NCBI RefSeq assembly: GCF_029867415.1
Contig: NC_081183.1
Location: 31,459,806 to 31,523,805 of the forward strand
Length of the DNA stretch: 64,000 bases
Origin: Vicia villosa
Lineage: Eukaryota; Streptophyta; Magnoliopsida; Fabales; Fabaceae
Direction of reading: 5' to 3'
Shown here: in pieces, positions 34,620 through 46,713 of the stretch
Layout: each line of letters begins with the position of its first letter
Numbering within the stretch: position 1 is the first letter of the stretch
Notes under the pieces: generated by a model
What the model was told of the DNA's origin: nothing
Database searches by the model: none
What the model saw: the letters and a program-made list of their open reading frames with translations, nothing else
Made by a program: the position numbers and the translations under genes

Positions 34620-36074
34620 TGAAATTCTGGTAAGACAGAACCCAGATGTCATATACGATGTCGTGACATCTGGTCTGTCATCAGTTTAGCTGAGGCAGTA
34701 CATACAGATCCCTCAATTATTTATTAATTCTAACATCCAGAAGTCTGGATGTGTTGGGATCACAGAGATTCTGTGTTAGCACAGTCATTAAATCACACAC
34801 TGATGTCAGGCACGATGTTATGACATCCAAACTGAACTTACAAATAAACTTTGCAGAAAATAAAGAACACATCAGAATTGTTCACCCAGTTCGGTTCAAA
34901 CAACCTACTCTGGGGGCATACCAAGCCAGGGATGAAGTCCACTATTAGCAGTATCAATTCAGAGCTAAACTCCCAGTTTACAACTCCTCACTTAATCACT
35001 ACCCAATGACCCCTCTACCTAGGTTCTCCCTAGATATGGAATATCTCCATTCCACTCCCAATCATAGCAATGATGTCTAGCAATCAGCAACTCAGCCACT
35101 GCATCGACAGCTTAATCACCAATACTGTTAAATATACATAATGGAGTAGTTCCAAGAGTACAATCTTCACTCATTGCTTCACAGCTTCTGAGTGAATAAA
35201 ATAAACCTCTTACCTACAGGCTTCGAGGTACAAATCAGTGACCTTCCCACAAACCGGGAGGTTCACGTACACGGCTAACCCTAATGGTTACATCTTTCTA
35301 AACGACGGCTAGCTACATAAACTAGGTTACAAAGTTTCCTATTTATAACATATTCCCAACTGGACTTGGGCTTACAATCACAACATTATTTGCTGTTACA
35401 AATCACAGAAAACTTTCTGCTAAAAACAAGGTCTTCAATCATAAGTTTCCTAATTTATCTTTATAATTAGAAACTGCATAATTCTCGAATATTCTAATCT
35501 TGATTCTCTGACCTTTAAATCTGCGCCACATAGGATTGCATAATATTCCATAGAATATTCTGCATCTTTTGAGTACTTACTGAATCTTTATATTCCAGCT
35601 CAGCAGGCGCGTGACAGCTAAATATAACAGTAACTGCTGTCAAATACTGATGTCACAGAGCATGTCGTGACATTCCATATAACATCTTGATGCTGTACCT
35701 GTTCTGCATAAATCACAGCAAACAGTATTCTTCACTTCAATTCTCTGCTTCTCACATATCAGGGTGCCAAAAAGACAGCCCATGATTTGTTCTATTACTG
35801 ATGTACAATCAACATAATCTTTAGTTTCCCAAAATAGAGACTGAGATAAGTAAGGAAACATAATAGAAACAGAACAGAAAATGTAACAGCTACTGCTATC
35901 AAACACTGATGTCATGACGTCGAGCATGACATCCAACTCACAGCATGTATTAGCTTACACAACCAGAACCTGCATACCCTTTAACACTACACACCACATG
36001 TCATGACCTTAGTCAAGACAACAGAATACACATGAATGTTTTACCACAAAATGCAGCCAATCAAAACATCTACA
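34620..36074 (-). repeat. Element F 5' LTR
   Basis: 1455 bp, apparently identical to 30817-32271, ending next to AAAAG. The TATA-like motif is at 35339-35348. Identity of the two LTRs implies very recent insertion. Confidence 0.9.
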
Positions 36075-36334
36075 AAAAGCGTAACATATCTGTCAAAAGC
36101 GGAGCATTACGCCATAGAAAAGGTCAAACATGCATACAAAGCATAAGCCAGATAATACAAATCATCCCTCAATCAGAACAATGACCCATCCTCTCAAGTT
36201 GTTACCTGTACAAACTTTGCCTGATATCTGCTATCATACTACAAACACTTCCAACCGCGGTGCCGATGCGAGGTATCTTCGATCTCTGATAGGTGTCGGA
36301 CACAATGCCTTCTTCCGTCCCTCGATGTCGAGTC
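36075..36334 (+). other. Ogre 3' untranslated region between F and the 74-bp array
   Basis: It resumes Ogre sequence after the second AAAAG. No gene is seen; the last about 45 bp (ctcgatgtcgagtcgatg) are degenerate starts of the array. Confidence 0.6.
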
Positions 36335-36778
36335 GATGTTGAGTCATAAGATCGCTACGAGATCTTATTCCTTTCCAAAGTGTGGAAAATCGCACGAGAT
36401 TTTCTTTCGATGTTGAGTCATAAGATCGCCACGAGATCTTATTCCTTTCCAAAGTGTGGAAAATCGCACGAGATTTTCTTTCGATGTTGAGTCATAAGAT
36501 CGCCACGAGATCTTATTCCTTTCCAAAGTGTGGAAAATCGCACGAGATTTTCTTTCGATGTTGAGTCATAAGATCGCCACGAGATCTTATTCCTTTCCAA
36601 AGTGTGGAAAATCGCACGAGATTTTCTTTCGATGTTGAGTCATAAGATCGCCACGAGATCTTATTCCTTTCCAAAGTGTGGAAAATCGCACGAGATTTTC
36701 TTTCGATGTTGAGTCATAAGATCGCCACGAGATCTTATTCCTTTCCAAAGTGTGGAAAATCGCACGAGATTTTCTTTC
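36335..36778 (+). repeat. 74-bp tandem array in the Ogre 3' untranslated region
   Basis: Six near-identical 74-bp units (starts 36335, 36409, 36483, 36557, 36631, 36705), with a partial unit after 36779. Each unit holds two inverted repeats with similar loops: aagatc-gccacga-gatctt and gaaaatc-gcacga-gattttc. Frames crossing the array are artefacts. Tandem repeats in the 3' untranslated region of Ogre are a known source of satellite DNA in legumes; whether this unit is a genomic satellite cannot be told here. Confidence 0.95.
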
Positions 36779-37098
36779 GATGTTGAGTCGTAGATCGTAC
36801 GAGATCTTTTTCCTTTCGATCATTGTTTCATACAACCATTCTCTTCGAAAACCCCGTGTCGGCACCGTTACCACGTTACAAGCTATCACCATCCAATCCA
36901 TTGCTCACTGTAAATATATCCACCAAAAAACAATAAACTTCTCTCTCCCCAGCAGATATCAAAACAAAATAACACTTACACCATCTTCCCTTCAGGACAA
37001 ATTTCAGGTCTTTGGTATTTAATCTCCTTAAACCTTGAATGTTCGAAGGGCTGTCGCCAATCTCACTTTCAGGTTCAAGACGATTAAATAGGGGCAGC
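36779..37098 (+). other. Ogre 3' end with PPT
   Basis: Non-coding; the last bases taggggcagc (37089-37098), directly before the 3' LTR, are the polypurine tract that primes plus-strand DNA. Confidence 0.7.
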
Positions 37099-40000
37099 TG
37101 TCATACCCCAAATTTGTCCTACCCTTTAACTTCTAACTGGTTTAGGCTTTGCATTTATGTACATACATCACTTAGGTCATAATCCATATCCATGCATTCA
37201 TATCATTGGTACTATTCAAAGGACGAGCAAGGAAAAGCTTTCCTGGCAGAGGGTTTCCTACCAAATGTGTGGATCTGAGGTGTAGTCATGTGGCTCTATG
37301 TTCATTGAAGACTTCTTGGATTGGGGTGTCTCTCTGCTTCAAATCAGGGCATTGATTAGAGGGTACAAGCTTGCAAACCGCCTGGTTCTTTAAATCAGGG
37401 TTTCTTTGACCAAAGTCAACCAGTTGACTTTCTGGTCAACAGTTAATCAGGAATGGTTTCTATGTGTGAAAAAGCTTCTCATACTGACTATGTGGATGTG
37501 TTTGTCTGACTGGATTTGACTGGAAGAGATTTAATCGGGAATTTCATCAATAGTCGGAAAAATCAGAACAGTTGACTTTTGGGTCAAATTCAGAAGAATT
37601 ATTCAAATATTGACTCATGGTGGAAAGTCGGTCAAAGAAAGTCGAAGAAATATCAAGAAATGATCAAAGTTACTATTTTTAGATGGTGGGTAAGTTGGGA
37701 ATTTCCATAAATAGCAACTTTTATACTTAGAGATTTTTGAGAAAAGTTTGGGAATGGTCGACTAGCTGACTTCATCTCCATATTACACATGTGAAATGGC
37801 AAAATTTTGAAACAAGTTCAACATCAAAGTTGCTAACCTCATGGAGGTGAACAACTTTGTAGTTGGATATGTTTTCAAGTGAAGCTTGGTTGGAAAGATA
37901 AAAGAATCATAAGTTGGAAGAATCAAATTGTTTCAGGTCATATTGCTGGGCATAATGCTGGTCATACGTAAACATTTAATCAAGCACGTGGCGTGCTAAT
38001 TTCAAATGCGTTTTCCAGGAGTTAGAAGCATTCCATTGGTCCAATATTTGTATGGATCTCATCACCCCTATGTTGTCTACTCATTGGTCTGAGCATCACG
38101 GATTTTAGTTGAGATATGAGGAGATTACAAAGCCTCCAAGTGTTTCCCTCGCAAGTTCATGTGTTGGCAAGAAAAGAAGTCACATCTCCTAGGCACGCAC
38201 AAGCAATTTATCGAGCATGTGGTGTGCCGTTTTCAAATCATTTTGCTAGGTGCTGCGAATACCTCCAGGATCATAATGAAGCATCATACTATTCCATCCC
38301 ATACTCTCTATCTACTGACCAAATAATCACGGAAATTGGGCTTGGGATGATTTAGTTTCAAGTCATTAAAGCGATGCCCTGGGAAACTTACGTCCAAAGA
38401 GGCATCAAGCCAAAACTCTAGTCTGCCAGTCATGCCTTTTGCCAAACACTTCAAAAATATCAAACACTTTCAGTCGCACACTTGAGAGAGTCATGAGGGC
38501 AGCAAGTTGAAGTCGTTAAGGTGGGATTCCCGACTCACTTATGTTGCAGCATAGATCCAGTCTTGGCTAGTCGCTTTCGAAGCCTATCCTCGCATGATTA
38601 CGAGTCTTATCTCGAGAAAGATTCAATACCAACTAAGTTTAACTCCACGTACTCTTTGATCTTTATTGCAATGTTTCATCATGAAGAGGCATGCCTACAA
38701 ATATGTTACTCCACAAGGCATGGCATGCATACAAATATGTCACTCCAATGAGCCAAACACAATACCGCATGCACAGAAGGATAAAGGAGAATTACTACAA
38801 ACTACAAAGAGCTAAACTAGTTGTGCATTGAGTCTGGGAGAAATCAGCTGCTACACAACCTCATACTACCACCATGCAACCCCACCATAAGCCATGAGCA
38901 TACTCTATATAAACTCACAACCCCTCACAAATCAACACACGCTTCACTTTTCATTTTCTCCACTTTCAATTTCTATTCTCTCTCTCACCACACTCTTTCA
39001 TCACTCTCTTCTCCTTCCCCCTCACTCTCTCCCCTTCCATCACCGTAACAAACTCCAACAACTAACTCCGGCAACCGTAACCGCTTTGTAACCACCACCG
39101 CCAAACACCATTCCTTCTTTCTTTTCCCACCGTCAGCCTTCACCGACATCAATCTCCATCGCTGCCACCATCCACGCTACAAGATTCCCCATCATTTTCA
39201 GTTGGAGAGTGTTGACCTCCTCGCCTGAAAGCATCATCACCATCACTGCAAGTTACGGATCTCCAGCCAAACCGAGTTTATTTCTCGGTTAAAGATTCAC
39301 GCCGAAGGATCTAGCTCACGCATACTCGTCGTCATCATCGGAAGCTCGGACTCATAGGATTTCTCGTCTTCACTAAATCAAGGATCATTCAGGTAAACCT
39401 CTGAAACCTCTTAGCATCGTAGCCAAATGCCATAAGGTCATCTGCATCTGAAAAAATTGTGGTTCAACATACTGATTTGGAATCTCTGCTCCATGAGCTT
39501 GCTTTCGTTTCTTCATGAAGTGTTGATTATTGAAACGATTTATGAATGGATGTGAAGTTCTGCGTGTCGTAATGATTCGATTGTTGTAAGTAGCCTTGTT
39601 TTATGGAGTTTATTTGTTGGTTGGGATCTTGGAAACGCGTTCGGTTTGCATGCTAGAATAGGAATTAGAAAAAGATAACGCCGGATCGGGAATATGCGCC
39701 AGAATCTGAGCCGGATGGCGGTAACACTTTGGCTTTCTGGGCGCGAGTGGTGGTGGTCGACGGCGGTAGTCGCCGGGGAAGACGACCGGAGCCCTAGCTC
39801 CGGCGTCTGTCTTTGTTTCCACGGCTGTGACTCAGCCTTGTATACGTGGCGCGTTTTGATTGCTTCCTTTCCCCATTTTATTTGAATCCTGGCATTTTCT
39901 ATATGATTAGATAGTGTGTTGCTACGCCCTGATTGGTCCAATATTCCATTTTGTCTTATTTCACTTAAAATCCACTTGACCGATTGGTGAATGTGTGAAC

Positions 40001-41756
40001 CCTCTTGTCACGTTACATATAATAAAAACCATATGATAAGAAATAATGCATGCTGTATAATAATAGTGAAATGTTTGCTGAATAAAGAAGGAAATGTGAT
40101 AATGCAATTGGGCCGTAGACTACTTGGGCTTTTCCTTTCTTCTGAATCACACTCCTTCGTTGCTAATGCACCACCATGTAATGGACAGGGCCTGAACACT
40201 CTTACTATCCCCACCCCCTTGAATTAGGCCCAGATTGTTGTTAACACAATTTTAGTCCATTAGGAAGCTGCTGATACCCCCCTGCGGTTTAGGCTTTAGT
40301 TTTATTTTAATCTTTGTCTTCTTTTAATTTTTAGCTCATAATTCTTTTTTAACTCAAATAAAAAACCTATAAAAATTTGTTTTAGATATTTTAGGGTGTG
40401 TAAGTAATTGTCACGATTTTTGTTATATTTTTGTTTAGTTGTTTTAGTATGTTTTAACAAACCTTTTTCTTTGCAATATGGTTTGAATTTTCTTTTGTTT
40501 TAATACTTCCTTGTAAATAATCTTGTTAGTAGATTTAGGAATTAATTTTAGTACTGATTGATGTACGTGTGATCGTGAATACCATTTACTTGTCATAGTT
40601 CTCAAACTTTATTTGTCATATATTGATTTCCTTTACCTATTTCATGTATAGTTTTTTGTTGTTAATAAATTGTATAGTTTTTTTTCATTTTAAATCCCTT
40701 ATATTAGACAACTTAGATTAGATTTAGAAATAGTTCCCTTCCTTCATTCTTTTTCTTTTCAACTTTTAAAATACTTAATAAATATCGATGAAGATCATAC
40801 CGTTACTATATTCCATAGTAGGAAGGAAATGATTGGGGTGTAGGCCCCGATGTACGTTCTTTCCTACTTAACGGAGAAGAAATGATTGAGGTGTGAAGCC
40901 TCGGTGTATCCCTTAACCGTTATTTAGAGAAACGATTGTGGTGTAGGCCTCGATGTGCATTCTCTAAATATTCATAAAAAACTCTTTTGTATCTCCTTTA
41001 CTTAGCGGAGAAGAAATGATTGAGGTGTGAAACCTCGATGTATTTCTTAACCGTTATTTAGAGAAACGATTGTGGCGTAGGCCTCGATGTGCTTTCTCTA
41101 AATATGCAAAACAAAACTCTTTTTGGTATGATCTAAGTCACAAATTAATTTCCCTTAAAAAAACACCAACCAAAAACACTTCAAAAAACCTAATAAATGT
41201 TCAGACTTAAAACAAAAGTGAGGAAGTGATGCGAGACCTTGTAGTGGGTTCTCGTCATCATGGAATTACCCTTAAAAGATACAAACCAATCTCTTTTTCT
41301 CCTTTCTAAGGGCAAGTTATCTCCGCTCCATTGCATCCTAGGCTGTCCCCTTGTGCAAGAGCGTGAGCGTTAACGCCGCCCAACTAAAAAACACAAAAAC
41401 AAACAGAAAATCTTTAGCCGAGCTACGGTAACTCTGATTCCTGAAAAGGATACGTAGGCAGCGGGGTAGGGCCCGTGCGAGTATAATTCTTTATTTTCCC
41501 TACATTTTGCATTCATTCGCATTTAGACATAGACATAGTACACACCCTTTAGATAGCAACAAACATAGGTGGATACCATCGAGTACGATGGGCGTGAGGG
41601 GTGCTAATACCTTCCCCTCGCGTAACCGACTCCCGTACCTTGATTCTCTGGTCGCAAGACCCTGTTCCTTCCTTTGTTAGGTTTTCTGATATTCCTTTCC
41701 CTTATGGGATAAATATATTGGTGGCGACTCTGTTCATTTTTCGCGAGCGTGCGACA
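37099..41756 (+). repeat. Ogre 3' LTR
   Basis: 4658 bp, the same as the 5' LTR except for A at 40082 (G at 18032). It repeats the TATA box at 38904, the donor-like site at 39393 and the hairpin array at 40817-41101. Right edge GCGACA followed by AAGGA. Confidence 0.96.
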
Positions 41757-43282
41757 AAGGAGACTAAAGCTCTTGCCTTGATCCAGAAATATGAAGCCTT
41801 CAAGATGGAGGATGATGAAAACATTGAGAAAATGTTCTCAAGATTTCAAACGCTAACTGCTGGATTAAGAGTTCTTGACAAGGGATACACAAGGGCTGAT
41901 CATGTCAAAAAGATCATCAGAAGCTTGCCAAGAAGATGGGGTCCTATGGTGACTGCTTTCAAAATTGCCAAGAATCTGAACGAAGTCTCTCTTGAAGAAT
42001 TGATCAGTGCTCTGAGGAGTCATGAAATTGAGCTGGATGCTAATGAACCTTAGAAGAAAGGTAAGTCTATTGCATTAAAATCTAATTATAAAAAATGCAC
42101 TAACGCTTTCCAGGCTGAAGAAGAAGATTCTGAAGAATCAGAATCAGAAGAAGAAGATGAACTGTCCATGATCTCCTAAAGGGTAAACCAACTTTGGAAG
42201 AGCAAGCATAGGAAGTTCAAGAACCTCAAAAGTTCTAAGAAGCCTGAACATGGAGAATCTTCTGGAAGCAGAAGATCTGACAAGAAGAAGGTCACATGCT
42301 ATGAATGCAATGATCCTAGTAACTACAAGAATGAGTGTCCAAAACTTCAGAAGGAGAATCCCAATAAGAAGTTTCATAAGAAGAAAGGTCTTATGGCAAC
42401 ATGGGATTATTCAAATTCAGAATCAGAATCAGACTCTGAAGGCGAGCAGGCAAACATTGCACTGATGGCCACAGTTGATGATGGATCAGAATCTACATCA
42501 GAATCAGATTCTGAAGAGGTATTTTCTGAACTATCTAGAGAAGAGTTAGTTTCCAGTTTAACAGAACTTCTGGAACTCAAGGCTCATCTTAGTATCAAAT
42601 ACAAAAAGCTGAAAAAGCTATTTGATTCTGAAACTAAAAAGTTGGAAGTGGAAAATTCTGAACTGAAGGAAAAAGTTTTAAAATTATCCAAAGATATTGG
42701 ATCTCCTTCTGACTCAGAAAAATCCATTCCTAGTCTCAATCATATTCTGAAAGAATATGACTCGAGCTTCAGAAAATTTCTATCTAGAAGTATTGGCAGA
42801 AGTCATCTTGCTTTTATAATATATGGTGTTTCTGGAAACAAAAGGATTGGCGTTGGTTATGAGGGTGATACCCCACACAAATTTGAACCTGTAGATGATA
42901 TGAAAATCACATACAAGCCATTGTATGATCAGTTCAAATATGGCCACTCACATGATATTAGGCTCACTTCACATGCCAATAGCTTTCATGCTACACACGC
43001 TAAGAAACGTGTGACACAACCTAGAAAATATCATGCTGCTAAACCTAAGGAATATCATGTTGTACCTCCTGTTGTTTATTATGCTAAACCCAATTTCAAT
43101 CAGAACTTGAGGAAAACTAACAAGAAAGTACCCAAGAAGTTGTGGGTACCTAAGGAGAAGATAATTTCTGTTGCAGATATCCTTAGCAGCAAAGAAGACA
43201 AAGCACAACATGTCATGATACCTGGACTCTAGGTGCTCGCGACACATGACGGGAAGAAGGTCTATGTTCCAAGACCTGGTGC
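41757..43282 (+). pseudogene. gag: Copia B gag, 3' part
   Basis: Resumes gag exactly at the Ogre target duplication (ETKALALIQKYEAFKMEDDE). It contains RSLPRRWGPM, a CCHC knuckle (CYECNDPSNYKNEC, with His replaced by Asn), the acidic Ser/Glu/Asp region and the tail near VMIPGL. Nonsense codons: TAG at about 42051 (Gln in relatives), TAA at about 42177, and TAG at 43230-43232 where relatives have Trp. In A and C the tail continues to YIPRPG; here that part (about 43233-43282) follows the stop. The pol frame overlaps it in the +1 frame. Confidence 0.88.
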
Positions 43283-46181
43283 TTAAATCTGCTGGAGAAG
43301 TTAAGTTTGGAGGAGATCAGAAGGGCATGATTATTGGCTCTGGAACCATAAGTACTGGTAACTCTCCTTCCATATCTAATGTACTTCTTGTAGAAGGATT
43401 AGCGCATAAGTTATTGTCCATAAGTCAATTAAGTGACAATGTTTATGACATAATCTTCAATCAAAAGTCTTGCAAGGCTGTAAGTCAGAAGGATGGCTCA
43501 ATCCTATTTACAGGCAAGAGAAAGAACAACATTTATAAGATTGATCTTTCTGATCTTGAGAAGCAGAAGGTGACTTGCCTTATCTCTGTTTCTGAAGAGC
43601 AATGGGTCTGGCACAGAAGATTAGGCCATGCTAGTTTGAGAAAGATTTCTCAGATTAACAAACTAAATCTGGTCAGAGGACTCCCAAATCTGAAATACAA
43701 ATCAGATGCTCTTTGCGAAGCATGTCAGAAGGGCAAGTTCTCCAAACCTGCATTCAAATCTAAGAATGTTGTCTCTTCCTTTAGGCCGCTAGAACTTCTG
43801 CACATTGATCTATTTGGACCAGTCAAAACAGCATCTGTCAGAGGGAAGAAATATGGATTAGTCATCGTAGATGATTATAGCCGCTGGACATGGGTAAAGT
43901 TCTTAAAACACAAGGATGAGTCTCATTCAGTGTTCTTTGAATTCTGCACTCAGATTGAATCTGAGAAGGAGTGTAAAATCATAAAGGTCAAAAGTGATCA
44001 TGGTGGTGAATTTGAGAACAAATTCTTTGAGGAGTTCTTAAAAGAAAATAGTATTGCCCATGATTTCTCTTGTCCTAGAACTCCACAGCAAAATGGAGTT
44101 GTAGAGCGAAAGAATAGGACTCTACAAGAAATGGCCAGAACCATGATCAATGAAACCAATATGGCTAAGCACTTCTGGGCAGAAGCAATAAATATTGCAT
44201 GTTATATTCAGAATAGAATCTCTATAACACCTATTCTAAATAAGACTCCTTATGAATTGTGGAAGAACAGAAAGCCCAACATTTCATATTTTCATCCTTT
44301 TGGATGTGTTTGTTTCATTCTGAATACTAAAGATCATCTTGGTAAGTTTGATTCTAAGGCACAAAAGTGTTTCCTTCTTGGATATTCTGAACGCTCTAAA
44401 GGCTACAGAGTATACAATACTGAAACATTGGTTGTAGAAGAATCAATCAATATCAGATTTGATGATAAGCTTGGTCTTGAAAAGCCAAAGCAGTTTGAGA
44501 ATTTTGCAGATTTAGATATTGATATATCAGAAGCTGAAGAACCAAGAAGCAAAGTATCAGAAGCTGAAGATCTCAGAAGCAAAGGATCAGAAGATCAAGT
44601 TGCTGCATCTTTAGAGAATCTCGGAATTTCTAAAGAGCCAACAGTCAGAAGATCTTCTAGACTCACCTCTGCTTATTCAGAAGATGTCATTCTTGGAAAG
44701 AAGGATGATCCTATCAGAACAAGAGCATTCCTTAAGAACAATGCAGAATGTCAATTAGGTCTTGTCTCTTTGATCGAGCCAACTTCTGTTGATCAAGCTC
44801 TAAAAGATGCAGACTGGATAATTGCCATGCAAGAGGAACTAAATCAGTTTACAAGGAATGATGTATGGGATCTTGTTCCTAGACCAAAAGGATTTAACAT
44901 CATTGGTACAAAGTGGGTCTTCAGAAACAAGCTAAGCGAAAAGGGAGAAGTGGTAAGAAACAAAGCCAGACTGGTGGCTCAGGGTTATAGTCAGTAATAA
45001 GGTATTGACTGTACAGAAACCTTTGCACCAGTGGCCAGGTTAGAATCTATTCGCTTATTAAATTCTTTTGCCACTCAACATAACATCACTCTATATCATA
45101 TGGATGTTAAGAGTGCTTTCTTAAATGGTTATATAGATGAAGAATGTTTTCAAATTAAAGAAATCATTGTATGGATTGAAGCAAGCTCCTAGAGCTTGGT
45201 ATGAAAGATTAAGTTCTTTCCTTCTGAACAATGGTTTCACTAGAGGACAAGTGGATACTACTCTCTTCTGTAAAATATTTAAGAAAGATATTTTAATTTG
45301 TCAAATTTATGTTGATGATATTATCTTTGGAACATCTAATGCTACACTTGGAAAGGAGTTTGCTAAGTCTATGAAGGCTGAGTTCGAGATGAGTATGATG
45401 GGAGAACTCAAGGACTTCCTTGGGATTCAAATCAATCAAACTTCTGATGGAACATATGTTCATCAAACGAAGTATGTGAAATAACTTCTGAAGAAGTTTA
45501 ATCTTTCTGAAAGCAAAGAAGCCAAAACTCCTATGCATCCAACGTGTGTCCTAGGTAAGGATGAGGTAAGTAAGAAGGTTGATCAGAAGTTGTACAGAGG
45601 TATGATTGGATCTCTTCTATACTTGACTGCTTCTAGGCCTGACATTTTATTCAGTGTTTGTTTGTGTGCAAGATTCCAATCAGATCCTAGAGAATCTCAC
45701 TTAACAGCTGTTAAGAGAATTCTGAGGTATCTGAAAGGTACTACTAATGTTGGTTTAGTCTACAGAAGATCTAAAGAGTACAACTTAGTAGGATTTTGTG
45801 ATGCTGACTATGCTGGAGATAGAGTTGAAAGGAAAAGCACTTCTGGAAGTTATCAATTTCTTGGAAGTCACCTGATCTCCTGGTATAGCAAGAAGCAATT
45901 AGAATCAATTAGAAGACTATCAGATTTATGAGAGTAACATTCCTATCTTCTGTGATAATACTTCTGCTATATGCTTATCTAAGAATCCAATATTACATTC
46001 CAAAGCTAAACATATTGAAATTAAACATCATTTCATTAGGGACTATGTTCAGAAGGGTGTTCTTTCTTTAAACTTTGTGGATACAGACCATCAATGGGCT
46101 GATATCTTTACAAAACCCCTTGCTGAAGATAGGTTTAAGTTCATTTTGAAGAATATCAGTATGGATCTGTGTCCAGAATGA
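43210..46181 (+). pseudogene. pol: Copia B pol (broken)
   Basis: Same domain order as C: protease (YLDSRCSRHMTG, with Gly of DSG changed to Arg), integrase (HIDLFGPV, SDHGGEFEN, NGVVERKNRT), RT (YVDDIIFGTS), RNase H. Lesions: TGA at 43216-43218 three codons in, tandem TAATAA at about 44995-45000, a 50-bp deletion near 45144 with frameshift in RT, TAA near 45482, and a deletion of about 85 bp near 45895 in RNase H, with the end (CDNTSAICLSKNP region, about 45950-46181) in another frame. It cannot make active enzymes. Confidence 0.92.
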
Positions 46182-46713
46182 GAATATGAGAAATTCTGAT
46201 GTATGGATTAGTTCTGAAATGATCTTGTTTTATCTTCTTATAAGAAGTTCTGATGATGATCAATTAGAAGTTCTGATTCTGTTATCACTGACGTTTCATT
46301 ATCTAAGTTGATTCAGAAGCTCTTTTAAAGTAAAACAACTGTCACCAGTTGTTCCAGAAGATGAACACGTGTTCACTCTTTTTGGACAAGCATGCGTACA
46401 GTTGAGGAGACGCCGCCCTAGGTAACTGTGCAAATCATTTCAAATTTCACATTATCTCTCCTACCGTCATCTCTCATTAAATACATTTGATTTCATGTTT
46501 TATGTAATCATTTTCTTTCAAACACATATTACATTTCATTTCAAATCCGTCCCTTTATATACTCATCTCCTCATTCATTTCATCTTTTTACTCTCTCTCT
46601 CTTCATCTATCTCTCTCTCTTTCTATTTTACTCATTGTTTGCATAAACCCTAGTTCGTAACCGAATCTCAGTGAATCTTCATGCTTTCTTCATGAAGTTC
46701 ATCAAGAAAAGAT
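46182..46713 (+). other. Copia B spacer between pol and the env-like ORF
   Basis: Non-coding; T/C-rich with tctctctc runs (46590-46622) and tatatac near 46556, like a promoter and leader for the downstream ORF. A and C keep related sequence here. Confidence 0.5.

Larger units (their letters stand above)
30817..36074 (-). mobile_element. Element F: non-autonomous LTR retrotransposon in Ogre
   Basis: 5258 bp, flanked by the exact duplication AAAAG (30812-30816 and 36075-36079). LTRs of 1455 bp appear identical (offset 3803). PBS and PPT place it on the minus strand. The 2348-bp interior has no gag or pol: the longest frame (34150-34584 minus, 144 codons) is unlike any retroelement protein I know. 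The PBS type and the polypurine tract (plus strand atctcccccttt) suggest a copia-derived, LARD-like element moved by proteins of another copy. Confidence 0.9.
15049..41756 (+). mobile_element. Ogre-type Ty3/gypsy retrotransposon
   Basis: This is a 26,708-bp element (about 21.4 kb without the nested F element), flanked by the exact duplication AAGGA (15044-15048 and 41757-41761). Ogre hallmarks: LTRs of 4658 bp starting TGTCATACCCC, an extra ORF1 upstream of gag, protease in the gag frame, a short intron between protease and RT, dual RNase H domains, a PBS of the Arg-tRNA type, and a long repeat-bearing 3' untranslated region. I found a single LTR difference by eye (G at 18032, A at 40082). 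It lies in copia B gag in the same orientation. Coding frames are open, but integrase has lost one catalytic Asp. Confidence 0.96.

Noticed and set aside
30817..36074. The duplicated 1.45-kb blocks as a segmental duplication
   Set aside because: TG...CA ends, a 5-bp target duplication, PBS and PPT at the inner edges show that they are LTRs.
36335..36778. Regular repeats resembling a CRISPR array
   Set aside because: The units are contiguous 74-bp tandem copies with no unique spacers, in a plant retrotransposon 3' region.
36587..36901. 104-codon minus frame across the 74-bp array
   Set aside because: It is a repeat-driven frame with no similarity to proteins; 74 is not a multiple of three, so the frame changes in each unit.
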